32,078 bases of DNA from Streptomyces sp. ISL-36 (GCF_018614205.1 NZ_JAGGOS010000122.1:35624-67701), one strand, 5' to 3'; positions 10,766-19,241 are shown, numbered from the stretch's first letter. Translations and numbers: made by a program. Notes: generated by a model not told the origin, from the letters alone.

Positions 10766-10786
10766 CCCCCCTTGACGGAAGGGGGG
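10766..10786 (+). promoter_or_regulatory. Hairpin covering the Shine-Dalgarno of the BBE oxidase gene
   Basis: CCCCCCTT (10766-10773) pairs perfectly with AAGGGGGG (10779-10786) around a 5-nt loop. The right arm is the G-rich ribosome-binding site, 6 nt before ATG 10793. A TAGGCT hexamer (10747-10752) upstream is a possible -10. The structure could limit translation initiation. Confidence 0.5.
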
Positions 10787-10792
10787 CTCCCC

Positions 10793-12187
10793 ATGGCTCC
10801 CCAGCACACGGTCCCGGAACGTGCTCTGACCGGACTGCGCGAGGATCTGGCCGGCGCGGTGCTCGTCCCCGGAGATCCCGGGTACGACGAGGCCCGGACG
10901 GTCCACAACGGCATGATCGACCGGCGGCCCGCGGTCATCGCCCAGTGCGCGACCCCGGCGGACGTCTCCCACGCCATCCGCTTCGCCCGGGAGGCGGATC
11001 TGCCCGTCGCGGTGCGGGGCGGCGGACACAGCGTCGCCGGCGCCTCCGTCGTCGAGGACGGCCTCGTCGTCGACCTGCGCCGGATGCACGGTGCCACGGT
11101 CGACCCGGAGGCCGGGACGGTACGGGTCGAGGGCGGCGCGACGATGAGTGACCTGGACCGGGCGTGCCAGCCGTTCGGGCTCGCCACCACCGGAGGGCGG
11201 GCGTCCACCACGGGCGTCGGCGGCTTCACGCTGGGCGGTGGTTCGGGCTGGCTGGAGCGGAAGTTCGGTCTGGCCTGCGACAACCTGCTGGCCGCCGATC
11301 TGATCACGGCGGAGGGCAAGCTGGTCGTGGCGAGCGCGGACGAGAACCCTGAGCTGTTCTGGGCGCTGCACGGCGGCGGAGGCAACTTCGGGGTGGCCAC
11401 CTCCCTCACCCTGCGGCTGCACCCCTTGCCGGAGATGAGCATGGCGATGCTCTTCTATCTGCCGGAGTCCGGGCCCGAGGTGGTGCGGATCTTCCGCGAT
11501 CTGGGCGCGGCCGCGCCGGACGAGGTCGGCGGCGGCGTCATCTACTTCCCCGCGCCGCCCGAACCCTTCATCCCCGAGCACCTCGTGGGCGAGCTGGTCT
11601 GCGGCGCGCTGCTGACGTACGCCGGGCCGGTGGCCGAGGTACGCGAACTCGCCGCGCCGCTGCTCGCGCTGAAGCCCGAGGTCGAGATCGTCATGGACGT
11701 TCCGTACGCGGAACTCCAGTGCATGCTGGACGATCCGCCGGGGCTGCGGAACTACTGGTCGGCGGAGTACCTGCGCGCGTTCCCCGACGAAGCCGTGGAC
11801 GTGTTCTGCTCCCGCGCGGCGCGGATCCCGATGCCGACCGCGACCCAGCACGTGCTGTTCCTGATGGGCGGTGCCGTGGCGGCCGGCCCTGCCGGGTATC
11901 CGCTGCCGTGGCGGACCGCGCCGTGGGCCGTCCACCCCTTCGCCACCTGGCAGGACCCGGCCGACGACGCGCGCGTCGTGCGGTGGGTCAAGGACGTGCG
12001 GGCCGATGCGAGGCCGTGGTCGGTCGACGCCGTGTATCTCAACTTCATCGGCTCCGAGGGCGAGCAGCGGGTCGTCTCCGGCTTCGGCACCGACAACTAC
12101 CGGCGTCTCGCCGCGGTCAAGGCCGCGTACGACCCCGACAACGTGTTCCGCTTCAACCACAACATCACACCGGCCGCGGCCGCGTGA
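10793..12187 (+). CDS. FAD-linked oxidase, BBE / 6-hydroxynicotine-oxidase-like family
   Basis: 464 residues from ATG 10793 (G-rich Shine-Dalgarno 6 nt upstream). A PCMH-type FAD-binding domain fills the first half: VRGGGHSVAGAS holds the His that binds FAD covalently in this family, followed by GRASTTGVGGFTLGGGSGWL and RKFGLACDNLLAADLIT. The second covalent anchor Cys of bicovalent members (for example the GTCP segment of glucooligosaccharide oxidase) is replaced here by RAST, so mono-covalent FAD is expected. The C-terminus (YLNFIGSEGEQRV... YDPDNVFRFNHNI) is a typical BBE domain. Such enzymes oxidise alcohols, amines or sugars with O2, giving H2O2; the substrate is unknown. The gene is convergent with the amine oxidase gene, only 3 nt between stop codons, and no terminator separates them. 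Confidence 0.92.
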   Translation: MAPQHTVPERALTGLREDLAGAVLVPGDPGYDEARTVHNGMIDRRPAVIAQCATPADVSHAIRFAREADLPVAVRGGGHSVAGASVVEDGLVVDLRRMHGATVDPEAGTVRVEGGATMSDLDRACQPFGLATTGGRASTTGVGGFTLGGGSGWLERKFGLACDNLLAADLITAEGKLVVASADENPELFWALHGGGGNFGVATSLTLRLHPLPEMSMAMLFYLPESGPEVVRIFRDLGAAAPDEVGGGVIYFPAPPEPFIPEHLVGELVCGALLTYAGPVAEVRELAAPLLALKPEVEIVMDVPYAELQCMLDDPPGLRNYWSAEYLRAFPDEAVDVFCSRAARIPMPTATQHVLFLMGGAVAAGPAGYPLPWRTAPWAVHPFATWQDPADDARVVRWVKDVRADARPWSVDAVYLNFIGSEGEQRVVSGFGTDNYRRLAAVKAAYDPDNVFRFNHNITPAAAA

Positions 12188-12190
12188 GGG

Positions 12191-13825
12191 TCAGCGCAGC
12201 GCGTCGATCACCTCCCGGGCGGCCCGCTCGCCCTCGGTGGCGCCGCCTTCCATGAAGCCCTGGTAGTCGTAGCTGCAGTGCTCGCCCCCGATGTGGACCC
12301 GCCCCTGCGCGGTGCCCTCGTAGCCGGCGTATCGGTGTAGATAGCCGACCGGCCAACAGCAGTACGCGCCGAGCGAGTACGGGTTCTTGTGCCAGGCGGA
12401 GAGCTGGGCGCGGCCCGTGTACGCCTTGGAGGTGCCGGGGAAGAAGGCGTCGATGCCCTTGAGGTGGCGGGTGACGAGGTCGCGTACGTACGGGTCCGAC
12501 TCGGTGGAGAAGGGCCCGGCGGGCGTCAGCGACCGGGCGAGGCTGCCCCCGCCGTACTGGATGAGGATGCCACCCGTCCCGCCCTGGACCTTGGTGGTGT
12601 CCCAGGTCTGCTGGACCTCGGTGTCGGTGAAGCAGTCACCGGCCGAGACGCCCGGCCAGGCGCCGGTGCCGCGCCAGGGGCGGGTGGCGAACTGCATGTT
12701 GAGCTTGGTGCAGTAGCCCATCCGCGCGTCCCGCAGCAGGTTCGTCATCAGCGGGTCGAACCCGGCCTGACTGAGGTCGAGTTGCTGCAGGATGGGCAGC
12801 GGCACGCACAGGATCGTGTGGTCGGCGGTGACGGTCCGGGTGGCGCCGGCCTCGGTGAAGGTCAGCGTCTGGGTGCCGTCCGCGTTGGCCCGTACGGCGG
12901 TCAGGGACCAGCCCTGGCGCAGGGTGCCGGGGGCGAGGGCCCCGGCGATGGCGTTCGGGAGCCGATCGTTGCCGCCGGTGATGTGGTACCGCTCGTTGGA
13001 CAGACCCCAGACGTTGAAATGCCCCGGATTGGTCTGGTAGCCCATGAGCAGGACCAGGGCGAGCGAGGACTGTTCGGTGGTGTCGGCGCCGTACTCGACG
13101 TTGTAGGCGACGTCGATGAATCGACCCAGAGGCGAGGTGTGCCCGCCGGGGACCCGGGACTCGATCCATTCGTATATCGACATGTTGTCGAGTGCGGTGC
13201 CGGTCGGGGTGGTCTGGTTCCACATGACCTCCCCCGCCTCGGACAGGTCGCGGCGCAGCGCCTGGTAGACGGCCTTGAAGTCCTCGTCGGCCTGGTGGCG
13301 CGGGTAGTAGGTGCCGTTGAACCAGAGGACCTCCTCGGCGCCCTGGGGTCCGCCGCCGAGGAAGTCCTCCACGGCGAGCCCGAAGCGACGGCAGAGCTCC
13401 AGGATCTTCTTGTGGCCGGTGTCGATCAGCTCGCCGCCGATCTCGGAGGTCTGCCCGTACGTCCAGTGGTCCCGCTGGGTCCACATCCGGCCGCCGACGC
13501 GGGAGGGGTTGGCCTCGTAGAGGGTGGGGGCGAGTCCCGCGTCCTGGAGGGTGAGGGCGGCGGTGAGACCGGAGATCCCGGCGCCGACGACGGCGATCCG
13601 TGCGGTGCCCTTGGCCTTGGGGTCGGGGGTGGCGGCGTGGGCGGTCGCGGGTGCGCCCACGCCGGCGACGATCCCGGCTGCGGCCGCGTACTTGAGGAGG
13701 GATCGCCTGCCGACGGCGTCGGACCTCAGTCCGCGCAGTTCGGCGACGGGGATGTTCAGCCGTCGGGCGTCGGCGTGCTCGGCGGCCAGGTTCTTCAGGA
13801 GGTGCATCGGGTTGGTGCGTGCCAT
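12191..13825 (-). CDS. Tat-exported flavin monoamine oxidase / L-amino-acid oxidase family
   Basis: 544 residues from ATG 13825, with CAGGAG 6 nt upstream. After a long cytoplasmic lead comes a twin-arginine signal (GRRSLLK, R40-R41), a hydrophobic Ala/Gly stretch and a likely cleavage after AHA at residue 64. The dinucleotide-binding GAGISG is at 82-86 after RIAVVG, then an EANPSRVGGRM segment typical of the amine-oxidase superfamily. The FAD-contacting C-terminus (HIGGEHCSYDYQGFMEGG) is intact. Such enzymes oxidise primary or polyamines or L-amino acids to imines with H2O2 release; export suggests extracellular or cell-wall action. It follows the APC permease by 28 bp in the same direction, so the two are probably one operon, with the PucR-type gene divergent. 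Substrate class is not resolvable from sequence. Confidence 0.92.
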   Translation of the reverse strand: MARTNPMHLLKNLAAEHADARRLNIPVAELRGLRSDAVGRRSLLKYAAAAGIVAGVGAPATAHAATPDPKAKGTARIAVVGAGISGLTAALTLQDAGLAPTLYEANPSRVGGRMWTQRDHWTYGQTSEIGGELIDTGHKKILELCRRFGLAVEDFLGGGPQGAEEVLWFNGTYYPRHQADEDFKAVYQALRRDLSEAGEVMWNQTTPTGTALDNMSIYEWIESRVPGGHTSPLGRFIDVAYNVEYGADTTEQSSLALVLLMGYQTNPGHFNVWGLSNERYHITGGNDRLPNAIAGALAPGTLRQGWSLTAVRANADGTQTLTFTEAGATRTVTADHTILCVPLPILQQLDLSQAGFDPLMTNLLRDARMGYCTKLNMQFATRPWRGTGAWPGVSAGDCFTDTEVQQTWDTTKVQGGTGGILIQYGGGSLARSLTPAGPFSTESDPYVRDLVTRHLKGIDAFFPGTSKAYTGRAQLSAWHKNPYSLGAYCCWPVGYLHRYAGYEGTAQGRVHIGGEHCSYDYQGFMEGGATEGERAAREVIDALR

Positions 13826-13853
13826 GGGGCGCTCCTGGGTGGGGTGGGAGGGA

Positions 13854-15425
13854 TCAGCTCTGGGGTACGGCGGTGGGGGCGGTGGCCTGCTGCTCGGGCT
13901 CGTCGGCGCGCTCGGCCGCGTCCTCCAGGACGATCCGGCCGATGATCTCGTAGCGCTCGGGCCGCTTGGCCTTGAGGTAGAGGCCGAGACCGAGGCCGCC
14001 GAGGAAGACGGCGCCGACGATCCACGGGATCGCCTCGAAGAAGAGCGAGTCGGCGGCGAGGCCGGCGGCGGTCTCCATGTTGATGACCAGCAGCACGACG
14101 ACGGCGGTCATCGCGACGCCGCCGAGCAGCGGCGCGGTGAAGGTCTTGAACCAGTGCCGGTCCTCGGGGTGGTTCTTGCGGAAGTACCCGATGACGGCGA
14201 AGGAGCAGAGCGTCTGGACGATCAGGATCGCCATGGTGCCGAGGATCGCGAGCAGCGTGTAGAGGTGGATGTACGGGTCCTGGCCGGTGATCCAGAAGGC
14301 GCCGACGAGGAGGACGGCGATGGCGCTCTGGACGTAGGAGGCGATGTACGGGGAGCCGTGCCTGGCGTGCGTACGGCCGAGGGCGGGGTGGAGGAAGCCC
14401 TCGCGGCCGATGGCGTACAGGTAGCGGGAGGCGCACTGGTGGAAGGCCATGCCGCAGGCGAAGGAGCCGGTGAGCAGCAGCCACTGGAAGGCGTCGACGG
14501 CCCAGGCTCCGATGAAGGACTGGGTGGGGGCGAAGAAGAGGTCGAGGGGCGTGGCGGAGGACGACAGCTTCACGGAGCCGGAGAGCCCGTTGCCGGCGAT
14601 CGTCATCCAGGAGACGTAGATGTAGAAGAGGCCGACACCGACGACGGAGATGAGGGTGGCGCGCGGGATGACCCGCTTGGGGTCGCGGGACTCCTCCCCG
14701 TACATCGCCGTCGACTCGAAGCCGACCCAGGACCAGAAGGCGAAGAAGAGTCCGAGGCCGGCGGAGGCGCCGGTGAAGGCGTTCTTGGGGTTGATGGGTT
14801 CGACGGGGATGCCGTCGGGGCCGCCGCCGGAGATCAGCACGGCGGTGGCGACGGCGAACAGGACCGCGATCTCGGCGATCAGCATCACGCCGAGGGCCTT
14901 GGCGGTGAGGTTGATGTCGAAGTGTGCGAGGACGGCGGTGACGGCGAGCATCGCCGCCGCGTACACGATCCACGGCAGATCCACACCGAGCTGGTCGGCG
15001 ACCGTCGTCTTGGTGAAGTAGGCGAAGACGCCGACGATCGAGGCCTCGAAGACGATGTACGCGAGGACGGCGAGCATTCCGGAGGCCATGCCGGCGATCC
15101 GGCCGAGGCCGTGCGAAATGTAGCCGTAGAAGGCGCCGGCGGCGGTGATGCGTTTCGCCATGGCGACGTAGCCGACCGAGAAGACGGTCAGGACGAGGGT
15201 GGCGAAGAGATAGCCGGCGGGTGCGCCGGTGCCGTTGCCGAAGCCGACGGCGATGGGGAGGTTGCCGGTCATCGCCGTGATCGGGGCGGCGGTGGCGACG
15301 GCCATGAAGACGACGCCGACGATCCCGACCGAGTTCGCCTTGAGCCGGTGCACCTCGGGGGCGGAGCCGAGGGTGGAACCGGGGGTGGAGCCAGGTGCGG
15401 TGCCAGGTGTGGAGTTCTCTGCCAT
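13854..15425 (-). CDS. APC-superfamily amino acid/amine permease
   Basis: 523 residues from ATG 15425; GGAGG lies 13 nt upstream, a rather long spacing. The first 25 residues are a Pro/Thr/Gly-rich tail with a repeated GSTPG/GSTLG pattern. About twelve membrane helices follow, the first (SVGIVGVVFMAVATAAPITA) carrying the helix-1 signature of APC transporters and the sixth containing GLFFAFWSWVGFESTAM, the usual GFE substrate-site motif. The C-terminal tail is acidic and cytoplasmic. APC members import amino acids or amines by H+ or exchange coupling. Its likely operon with the amine oxidase and divergence from a PucR-type regulator suggest uptake of the oxidase's substrate or product; this is inference from context. 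Confidence 0.93.
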   Translation of the reverse strand: MAENSTPGTAPGSTPGSTLGSAPEVHRLKANSVGIVGVVFMAVATAAPITAMTGNLPIAVGFGNGTGAPAGYLFATLVLTVFSVGYVAMAKRITAAGAFYGYISHGLGRIAGMASGMLAVLAYIVFEASIVGVFAYFTKTTVADQLGVDLPWIVYAAAMLAVTAVLAHFDINLTAKALGVMLIAEIAVLFAVATAVLISGGGPDGIPVEPINPKNAFTGASAGLGLFFAFWSWVGFESTAMYGEESRDPKRVIPRATLISVVGVGLFYIYVSWMTIAGNGLSGSVKLSSSATPLDLFFAPTQSFIGAWAVDAFQWLLLTGSFACGMAFHQCASRYLYAIGREGFLHPALGRTHARHGSPYIASYVQSAIAVLLVGAFWITGQDPYIHLYTLLAILGTMAILIVQTLCSFAVIGYFRKNHPEDRHWFKTFTAPLLGGVAMTAVVVLLVINMETAAGLAADSLFFEAIPWIVGAVFLGGLGLGLYLKAKRPERYEIIGRIVLEDAAERADEPEQQATAPTAVPQS

Positions 15426-15548
15426 GGCGGGAGAGCATCCTCCGGAGTGATGTAGGCCACAATCGACAGGCGGTCGCACAATTGGCCTATTGGGGCGACG
15501 TGTTGTCCATGCGAGGGACGAACTGTCCGGTCCCGTGACCGTGGGGTG

Positions 15549-15578
15549 ATGTCGCCGCAACATGGACGCGGGTAGCGT
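15549..15578 (+). promoter_or_regulatory. Candidate leaderless promoter of the PucR-type gene
   Basis: ATGTCG (15549-15554), 18-nt spacer, TAGCGT (15573-15578). The gap to ATG 15587 is 8 nt, so transcription would begin at or next to the start codon. No Shine-Dalgarno is visible. The 161-bp gap shared with the APC gene also holds a direct repeat, ATTGGCCTATTGG, near 15484-15496 that could be a regulator site. Confidence 0.45.
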
Positions 15579-15586
15579 CCGGCTCC

Positions 15587-17218
15587 ATGGACACTCAGGG
15601 CGGGATCACCGTGCAGCGGGCGCTGGAGCTGCCCGGGCTCCGCAGCGGGCTCCCGGAGGTCGTCGCCGGAGCGGACCGGCTGCACCGGACGGTGCGCTGG
15701 GTGCACGCGGGCGAGGTCCCGAACATCGCGTCGCTGCTCAAGGGCGGCGAGCTGCTGCTGACGACGGGGCTCGGGCTCGGCACGCGCCCGGCGGAGCAGC
15801 GGGCCTTCGTGCGACGGCTCGCGGACCGGGGCATCGCGGCACTGGTGGTGGAGCTCGGGCCGCGCTTCTCGCGGCTGCCGGCGACGATCGTGGAGACGGC
15901 CAGGTCGGCGGGGCTCCCGCTGGTCCAACTCCATCGGGAGGTGCCCTTCGTCGCCGTGACGGAGGAGATCCACACCGAGATCGTCAACGGGCACTACGCC
16001 CTGCTGCGGCAGGCGGAGGAGGTCCATCGGCAGTGCACGGAGGCGCTGCTGGGCGGGGGCGGGGTGCCGCAGGTGCTGCGGATCCTGGCCGACTTCACGG
16101 CGAACCCGGTCTTCCTGGAGACGACGGAGGGCCAACTGCTCTACGCGGCGGGTACGGAGTCGGGCCCGGCGGATCCGCTGACGGTGTGGGACGGGCTGCG
16201 GGGGCAGCGGGCGGCACGGGAGTCGGGTCCTCCGACGGGCGCGGTCCTCGTGGACGTGCCGGGCGGCGGCGGGCCGGGCAGCGGCTCGGTGCGGGCGCGG
16301 CTGGTGCTCCTGGCGGTGTCCGGCCCCCTGTCGCCCGTCCACCGGATGGCGGCGGACCGGGCGGCGGGTCTCCTGGCGGTCGTCCTGATGCAGGCCCGCC
16401 AGGAGGAGGAGCTGGCGGCGCGCGGCCGGGGCGACTTCCTGACGGACCTGGCGGAGGGCCGGATCGCGGCGGAGGACGCTCCGGCGCAGGCGCGTGTGCT
16501 CGGTTTCAAGCCGGGGGACGGTCCGCTGCTGCCGGTCGTGATGCGCCTGGCTTCCGAGCTCTCCCCCTCCGGCAACTGGGCGCTGCTCGCCCGGGCGGTC
16601 CTGGAGGAGCTGTCATCGGTGGGCGTGCCGGTGCTGCTCGGCGTCCGCCCGGTGGAGGGCAGGGTTCCGCTCCTGCTCGGGCTGCGGACGGAGTCGGAGC
16701 GTACGGCGGTGGCCGACCGGGTCGCGGCGGCGCTGCGGGCTGGCGTGGAGCGGGCGGGTCTCGAACGGGCCGGTGCCCATCCGCCGGTGGTGGTGGTCGG
16801 TGTCGCGGGGAGCTGGGCGGCGGCCTCCGCGGGCCTGCGCCACGCGGCGGAGACGGCGACGGCGGCGCAGTGGCTTTCGGACCGCCCCTGGTACGACGCG
16901 CGGCGCCTGGACATCGACCTGCTGCTGTGGCGCCTGCACTACCACGGCGACACGGTCCTGCCGGCCTTCGTGGACCGCGCGATCGGCCCCCTGCGCGACC
17001 ACGACCGCACCTCGCGCCCGCCGCTGCTGCCGACCCTGGAGACGTACCTGGCCCACGCGGGCCGCAAGGCGGAGACGGCCCGGGAGCTCCATCTCAACCG
17101 CCAGACGCTGTACAACCGCCTGGCCCGCATCTCCGAACTCCTGGGCACGGACCTGGACGACCCCCAGACGGTCCTGGCGCTGTCGCTGGCCCTGCGGGCC
17201 AGACGGCACACGACGTAG
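15587..17218 (+). CDS. PucR-family transcriptional regulator
   Basis: 543 residues. The N-terminal PucR domain is recognisable (ITVQRALELPGLRSGLPEVVAGADRLHRTVRWVHAGEV), then a GGDEF-like/CdaR middle region and a C-terminal HTH_30 helix-turn-helix (ETARELHLNRQTLYNRLARI, near 506-525). Family members are activators of catabolic operons for purines, amines, GABA, proline or nicotine, responding to the substrate or an intermediate. It is divergent from the APC permease - amine oxidase pair, the arrangement expected of a local regulator, and convergent with the GT4 gene. The start codon is the ATG 9 nt after a TAGCGT -10-like hexamer, consistent with a leaderless transcript. Confidence 0.93.
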   Translation: MDTQGGITVQRALELPGLRSGLPEVVAGADRLHRTVRWVHAGEVPNIASLLKGGELLLTTGLGLGTRPAEQRAFVRRLADRGIAALVVELGPRFSRLPATIVETARSAGLPLVQLHREVPFVAVTEEIHTEIVNGHYALLRQAEEVHRQCTEALLGGGGVPQVLRILADFTANPVFLETTEGQLLYAAGTESGPADPLTVWDGLRGQRAARESGPPTGAVLVDVPGGGGPGSGSVRARLVLLAVSGPLSPVHRMAADRAAGLLAVVLMQARQEEELAARGRGDFLTDLAEGRIAAEDAPAQARVLGFKPGDGPLLPVVMRLASELSPSGNWALLARAVLEELSSVGVPVLLGVRPVEGRVPLLLGLRTESERTAVADRVAAALRAGVERAGLERAGAHPPVVVVGVAGSWAAASAGLRHAAETATAAQWLSDRPWYDARRLDIDLLLWRLHYHGDTVLPAFVDRAIGPLRDHDRTSRPPLLPTLETYLAHAGRKAETARELHLNRQTLYNRLARISELLGTDLDDPQTVLALSLALRARRHTT

Positions 17219-17220
17219 CC

Positions 17221-17270
17221 GACGGCGCGGGACAGGGCCGGCGCCGACGGCGCGGGACAGGGCCGGCGCC
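17221..17270. repeat. Tandem 25-bp duplication between PucR and GT4 genes
   Basis: Two identical 25-bp copies, 17221-17245 and 17246-17270, directly after the PucR-type stop codon. Each ends in ggccggcgcc, which can fold on itself. The 95-bp gap between convergent genes has no other recognisable terminator, so the GC-rich repeats may serve as one. Confidence 0.85.
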
Positions 17271-17313
17271 GAGGGGGCGGGCCCGAGCGCTGCCGCCGAG
17301 GGACCGGGGGGTC

Positions 17314-18396
17314 CTACCGGCCCGACAACTCGTCGTACACGCTCAGGACGTGCGCGATCGTCTCGTCCTCCGTCGGCCACGTCCCCGCCTGCACCCGTCC
17401 CGCCGCCGCGAGGTCCATCCGGCGATCCGCGTCCTCCAACAGCCCCCGCACCGCCCCCGCCAGCGCCTCCGCATCGCCCCACGGGACCAACTCGGCCGCG
17501 TCGCCGACCAATTCCGGCACGCCTCCCACGGCCGTCGCCACCAGGGGCACCCCCAGTCTCAGGGCCTCCTGGGCGAGCAGCGAGCGGGCCTCCCACCGGG
17601 ATGTCAGCACCGCGACGTCCGCCGCCGCCAGCAGCTCCGCCACGTCGTCCCGGCGGCCGATCAGCCGGACCGCGAGTCCCTCCGCCTCGATCCGCCGCTG
17701 CAGCGTCGCCCGTTCGGGCCCCTCCCCCGCGATCACGAGGAGCGGCTGCGGGTCGAGGTCCCGCCACACGCGTGCGGCGTCGAGCAGCATCCCGTACCCG
17801 CGCTCGGGCACCAGCGCGCCGACGGCCATCAGCAACGGCCGGTCCACCGCGCCCAGTTCCGCCCGTGCCTTGCCGTCGTGCAGGCAGACCGGTGTCCGCG
17901 AGGCGGGCACCGTCACCGGGGCGAGCCGGGCGTCCCGCGCCCCGCGCCGCCGCGCCCGGTCCACGAGCTCCGACGACGTGCCGAGCACGACGGCCGCCGC
18001 CCGCACGGTCCTTCGCTCGAGCAGCCGGACCAGACCGCCCCGCGGCCCTTCCACATGGCTCCGGGTGTGCCAGGTCGTCACGAGCGCCGGCGCCCGCACC
18101 CCGCCCGCCAGCGCGAGCATCGCCCGTACCGAGGCGTGCAGCCCGTGGGCGTGCACGACGTCCGCACCGATGCAGGCGTTACGGAGCATGGCGACCGTCG
18201 CGGGACCGCCCGGACGCGGCACGGGCACGAAGTGCGCGCCGGCGCCGCGGAAGTCGTAGGCATGGTCGAGTTCGGCCGGGGCGCACACGGTCACCCGCAC
18301 GCCCCTCGCCACCAGCCCCGAGGCAAGTGATCTGACGTGAGCGCTGCCGCCCGCGCTGCCGCCGCCCAGCACTTGGACCGTACGGAGCTGTGTCAC
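17314..18396 (-). CDS. GT4-family glycosyltransferase
   Basis: 360 residues from GTG 18396, where homology to GT-B enzymes begins (TQLRTVQVLGGGSAGGSAHV); the frame stays open to 19134 but that part is antisense to the neighbouring gene. The N-terminal Rossmann domain includes ADVVHAHGLHAS. The C-terminal domain has the EX7E retaining-GT4 motif in SRWEARSLLAQEAL and VGGVPELV. It transfers a sugar from a nucleotide donor to an unknown acceptor at the membrane face. A minimal MraY/WecA-like membrane protein lies just upstream (gap about 100 bp), so a lipid-linked glycan is a possible acceptor. No clear Shine-Dalgarno is seen. It is convergent with the PucR-type gene. Confidence 0.9.
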   Translation of the reverse strand: MTQLRTVQVLGGGSAGGSAHVRSLASGLVARGVRVTVCAPAELDHAYDFRGAGAHFVPVPRPGGPATVAMLRNACIGADVVHAHGLHASVRAMLALAGGVRAPALVTTWHTRSHVEGPRGGLVRLLERRTVRAAAVVLGTSSELVDRARRRGARDARLAPVTVPASRTPVCLHDGKARAELGAVDRPLLMAVGALVPERGYGMLLDAARVWRDLDPQPLLVIAGEGPERATLQRRIEAEGLAVRLIGRRDDVAELLAAADVAVLTSRWEARSLLAQEALRLGVPLVATAVGGVPELVGDAAELVPWGDAEALAGAVRGLLEDADRRMDLAAAGRVQAGTWPTEDETIAHVLSVYDELSGR

Positions 18397-18497
18397 GCGC
18401 CCAAGGATGCCAGCCCGTACGCGCGTTCCGGCACCGAAGCCGCTTCGTTGTCGTGTCGTTCCCGTGTCGGACGCGTCGACCCGCCGACCGGGATCAC

Positions 18498-19232
18498 TCA
18501 CACGGGTGAGCGGGCGAGGTCGCTGACCCGGCTTCCGTATGCCGCGGCGGCGATCAGTCCGGCCGCGTGGACGGCGAGTCCCAAGCGGCCGTTCCCGGCG
18601 GCGATCGCGCTGCCCACCGCCGCGCCGAGCGCGTGCGCGCCCGTATCGCCGAGCATGGTGCGCTCGCCGAGGTCGTCGGCGAGGACGGCGGCCGCGGCTC
18701 CCATCGGGGCGGCGGCGACCGTTCCACGCAGCAGCCCGGGCGCGCCGAGACCGAGGACCGTCAACGCGGCCCGCCCCGGCGCCACATCCACCAAGTTGAC
18801 GAAATGGGCGGTCCCGGCGATGACCACACCCGCCAGCACCTTGTCGAGCGGTCGCTCCTTCAGGAGCGCTCCGGCCACCAGACCGGCCGCGCCGACACCC
18901 AGGAGTTTCACGGTCCCGCTGGTCACCTCGCCGTCGCGCAGCGCCTCCAGGTGAGCCCGGAATCCGCGCCGCTCGTCGCCCCGTGCCCGGACGTCGTCGT
19001 AGGCCCCACAGGCCCCGGCGACGAGGACGGCGAAGGCGGCGGGCCCGCTTCCTGTGGCCACGGCCGCTCCGACGGCGGTCGCGGGCCCGGCGTACAGATC
19101 GACGGTCCGCCCCGCGTAGTTGGTCCGCTGCCACCCCGCGCTGGGCCGCCTCCGCAGTCCGGCGTAGACGGCCCGGGTCACCCCGGCCGCCACCCCGAAC
19201 GACGCGGCCGTCCTGGCCAGTCTCCCGATCAT
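18498..19232 (-). CDS. Minimal MraY/WecA-like (PNPT family) membrane protein
   Basis: 244 residues from ATG 19232; a GTG at 19241 is possible, but it would lie inside the TAGGGT hexamer (19245-19240) that suggests a leaderless start 7 nt later. About six to eight hydrophobic segments. Three motifs of polyprenyl-phosphate N-acetylhexosamine-1-phosphate transferases are recognisable in order: GAYDD (adjacent aspartates), HFVNLVDVAPG (like NxxNLxDGxDGL) and TMLGDTGAHALG (like the FxGDxGS motif). Normal MraY/WecA proteins are 320-370 residues, so this is a reduced version. The family joins a sugar-phosphate to undecaprenyl phosphate; activity of so short a form is unproved. It precedes the GT4 gene in the same direction. 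It may instead be a related membrane protein that has lost catalysis. Confidence 0.68.
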   Translation of the reverse strand: MIGRLARTAASFGVAAGVTRAVYAGLRRRPSAGWQRTNYAGRTVDLYAGPATAVGAAVATGSGPAAFAVLVAGACGAYDDVRARGDERRGFRAHLEALRDGEVTSGTVKLLGVGAAGLVAGALLKERPLDKVLAGVVIAGTAHFVNLVDVAPGRAALTVLGLGAPGLLRGTVAAAPMGAAAAVLADDLGERTMLGDTGAHALGAAVGSAIAAGNGRLGLAVHAAGLIAAAAYGSRVSDLARSPV

Positions 19233-19241
19233 GGCCGCCAC

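Noticed and set aside
8761..11442. An 893-codon minus-strand frame across the GH15 and BBE oxidase genes
   Set aside because: Antisense to two clearly recognised plus-strand genes, with no domain of its own.
18397..19134. N-terminal extension of the GT4 gene to 19134
   Set aside because: It would be out of frame with, and on the same strand as, the PNPT-like gene, and its sequence is Arg-rich nonsense; GT-B homology starts at GTG 18396.
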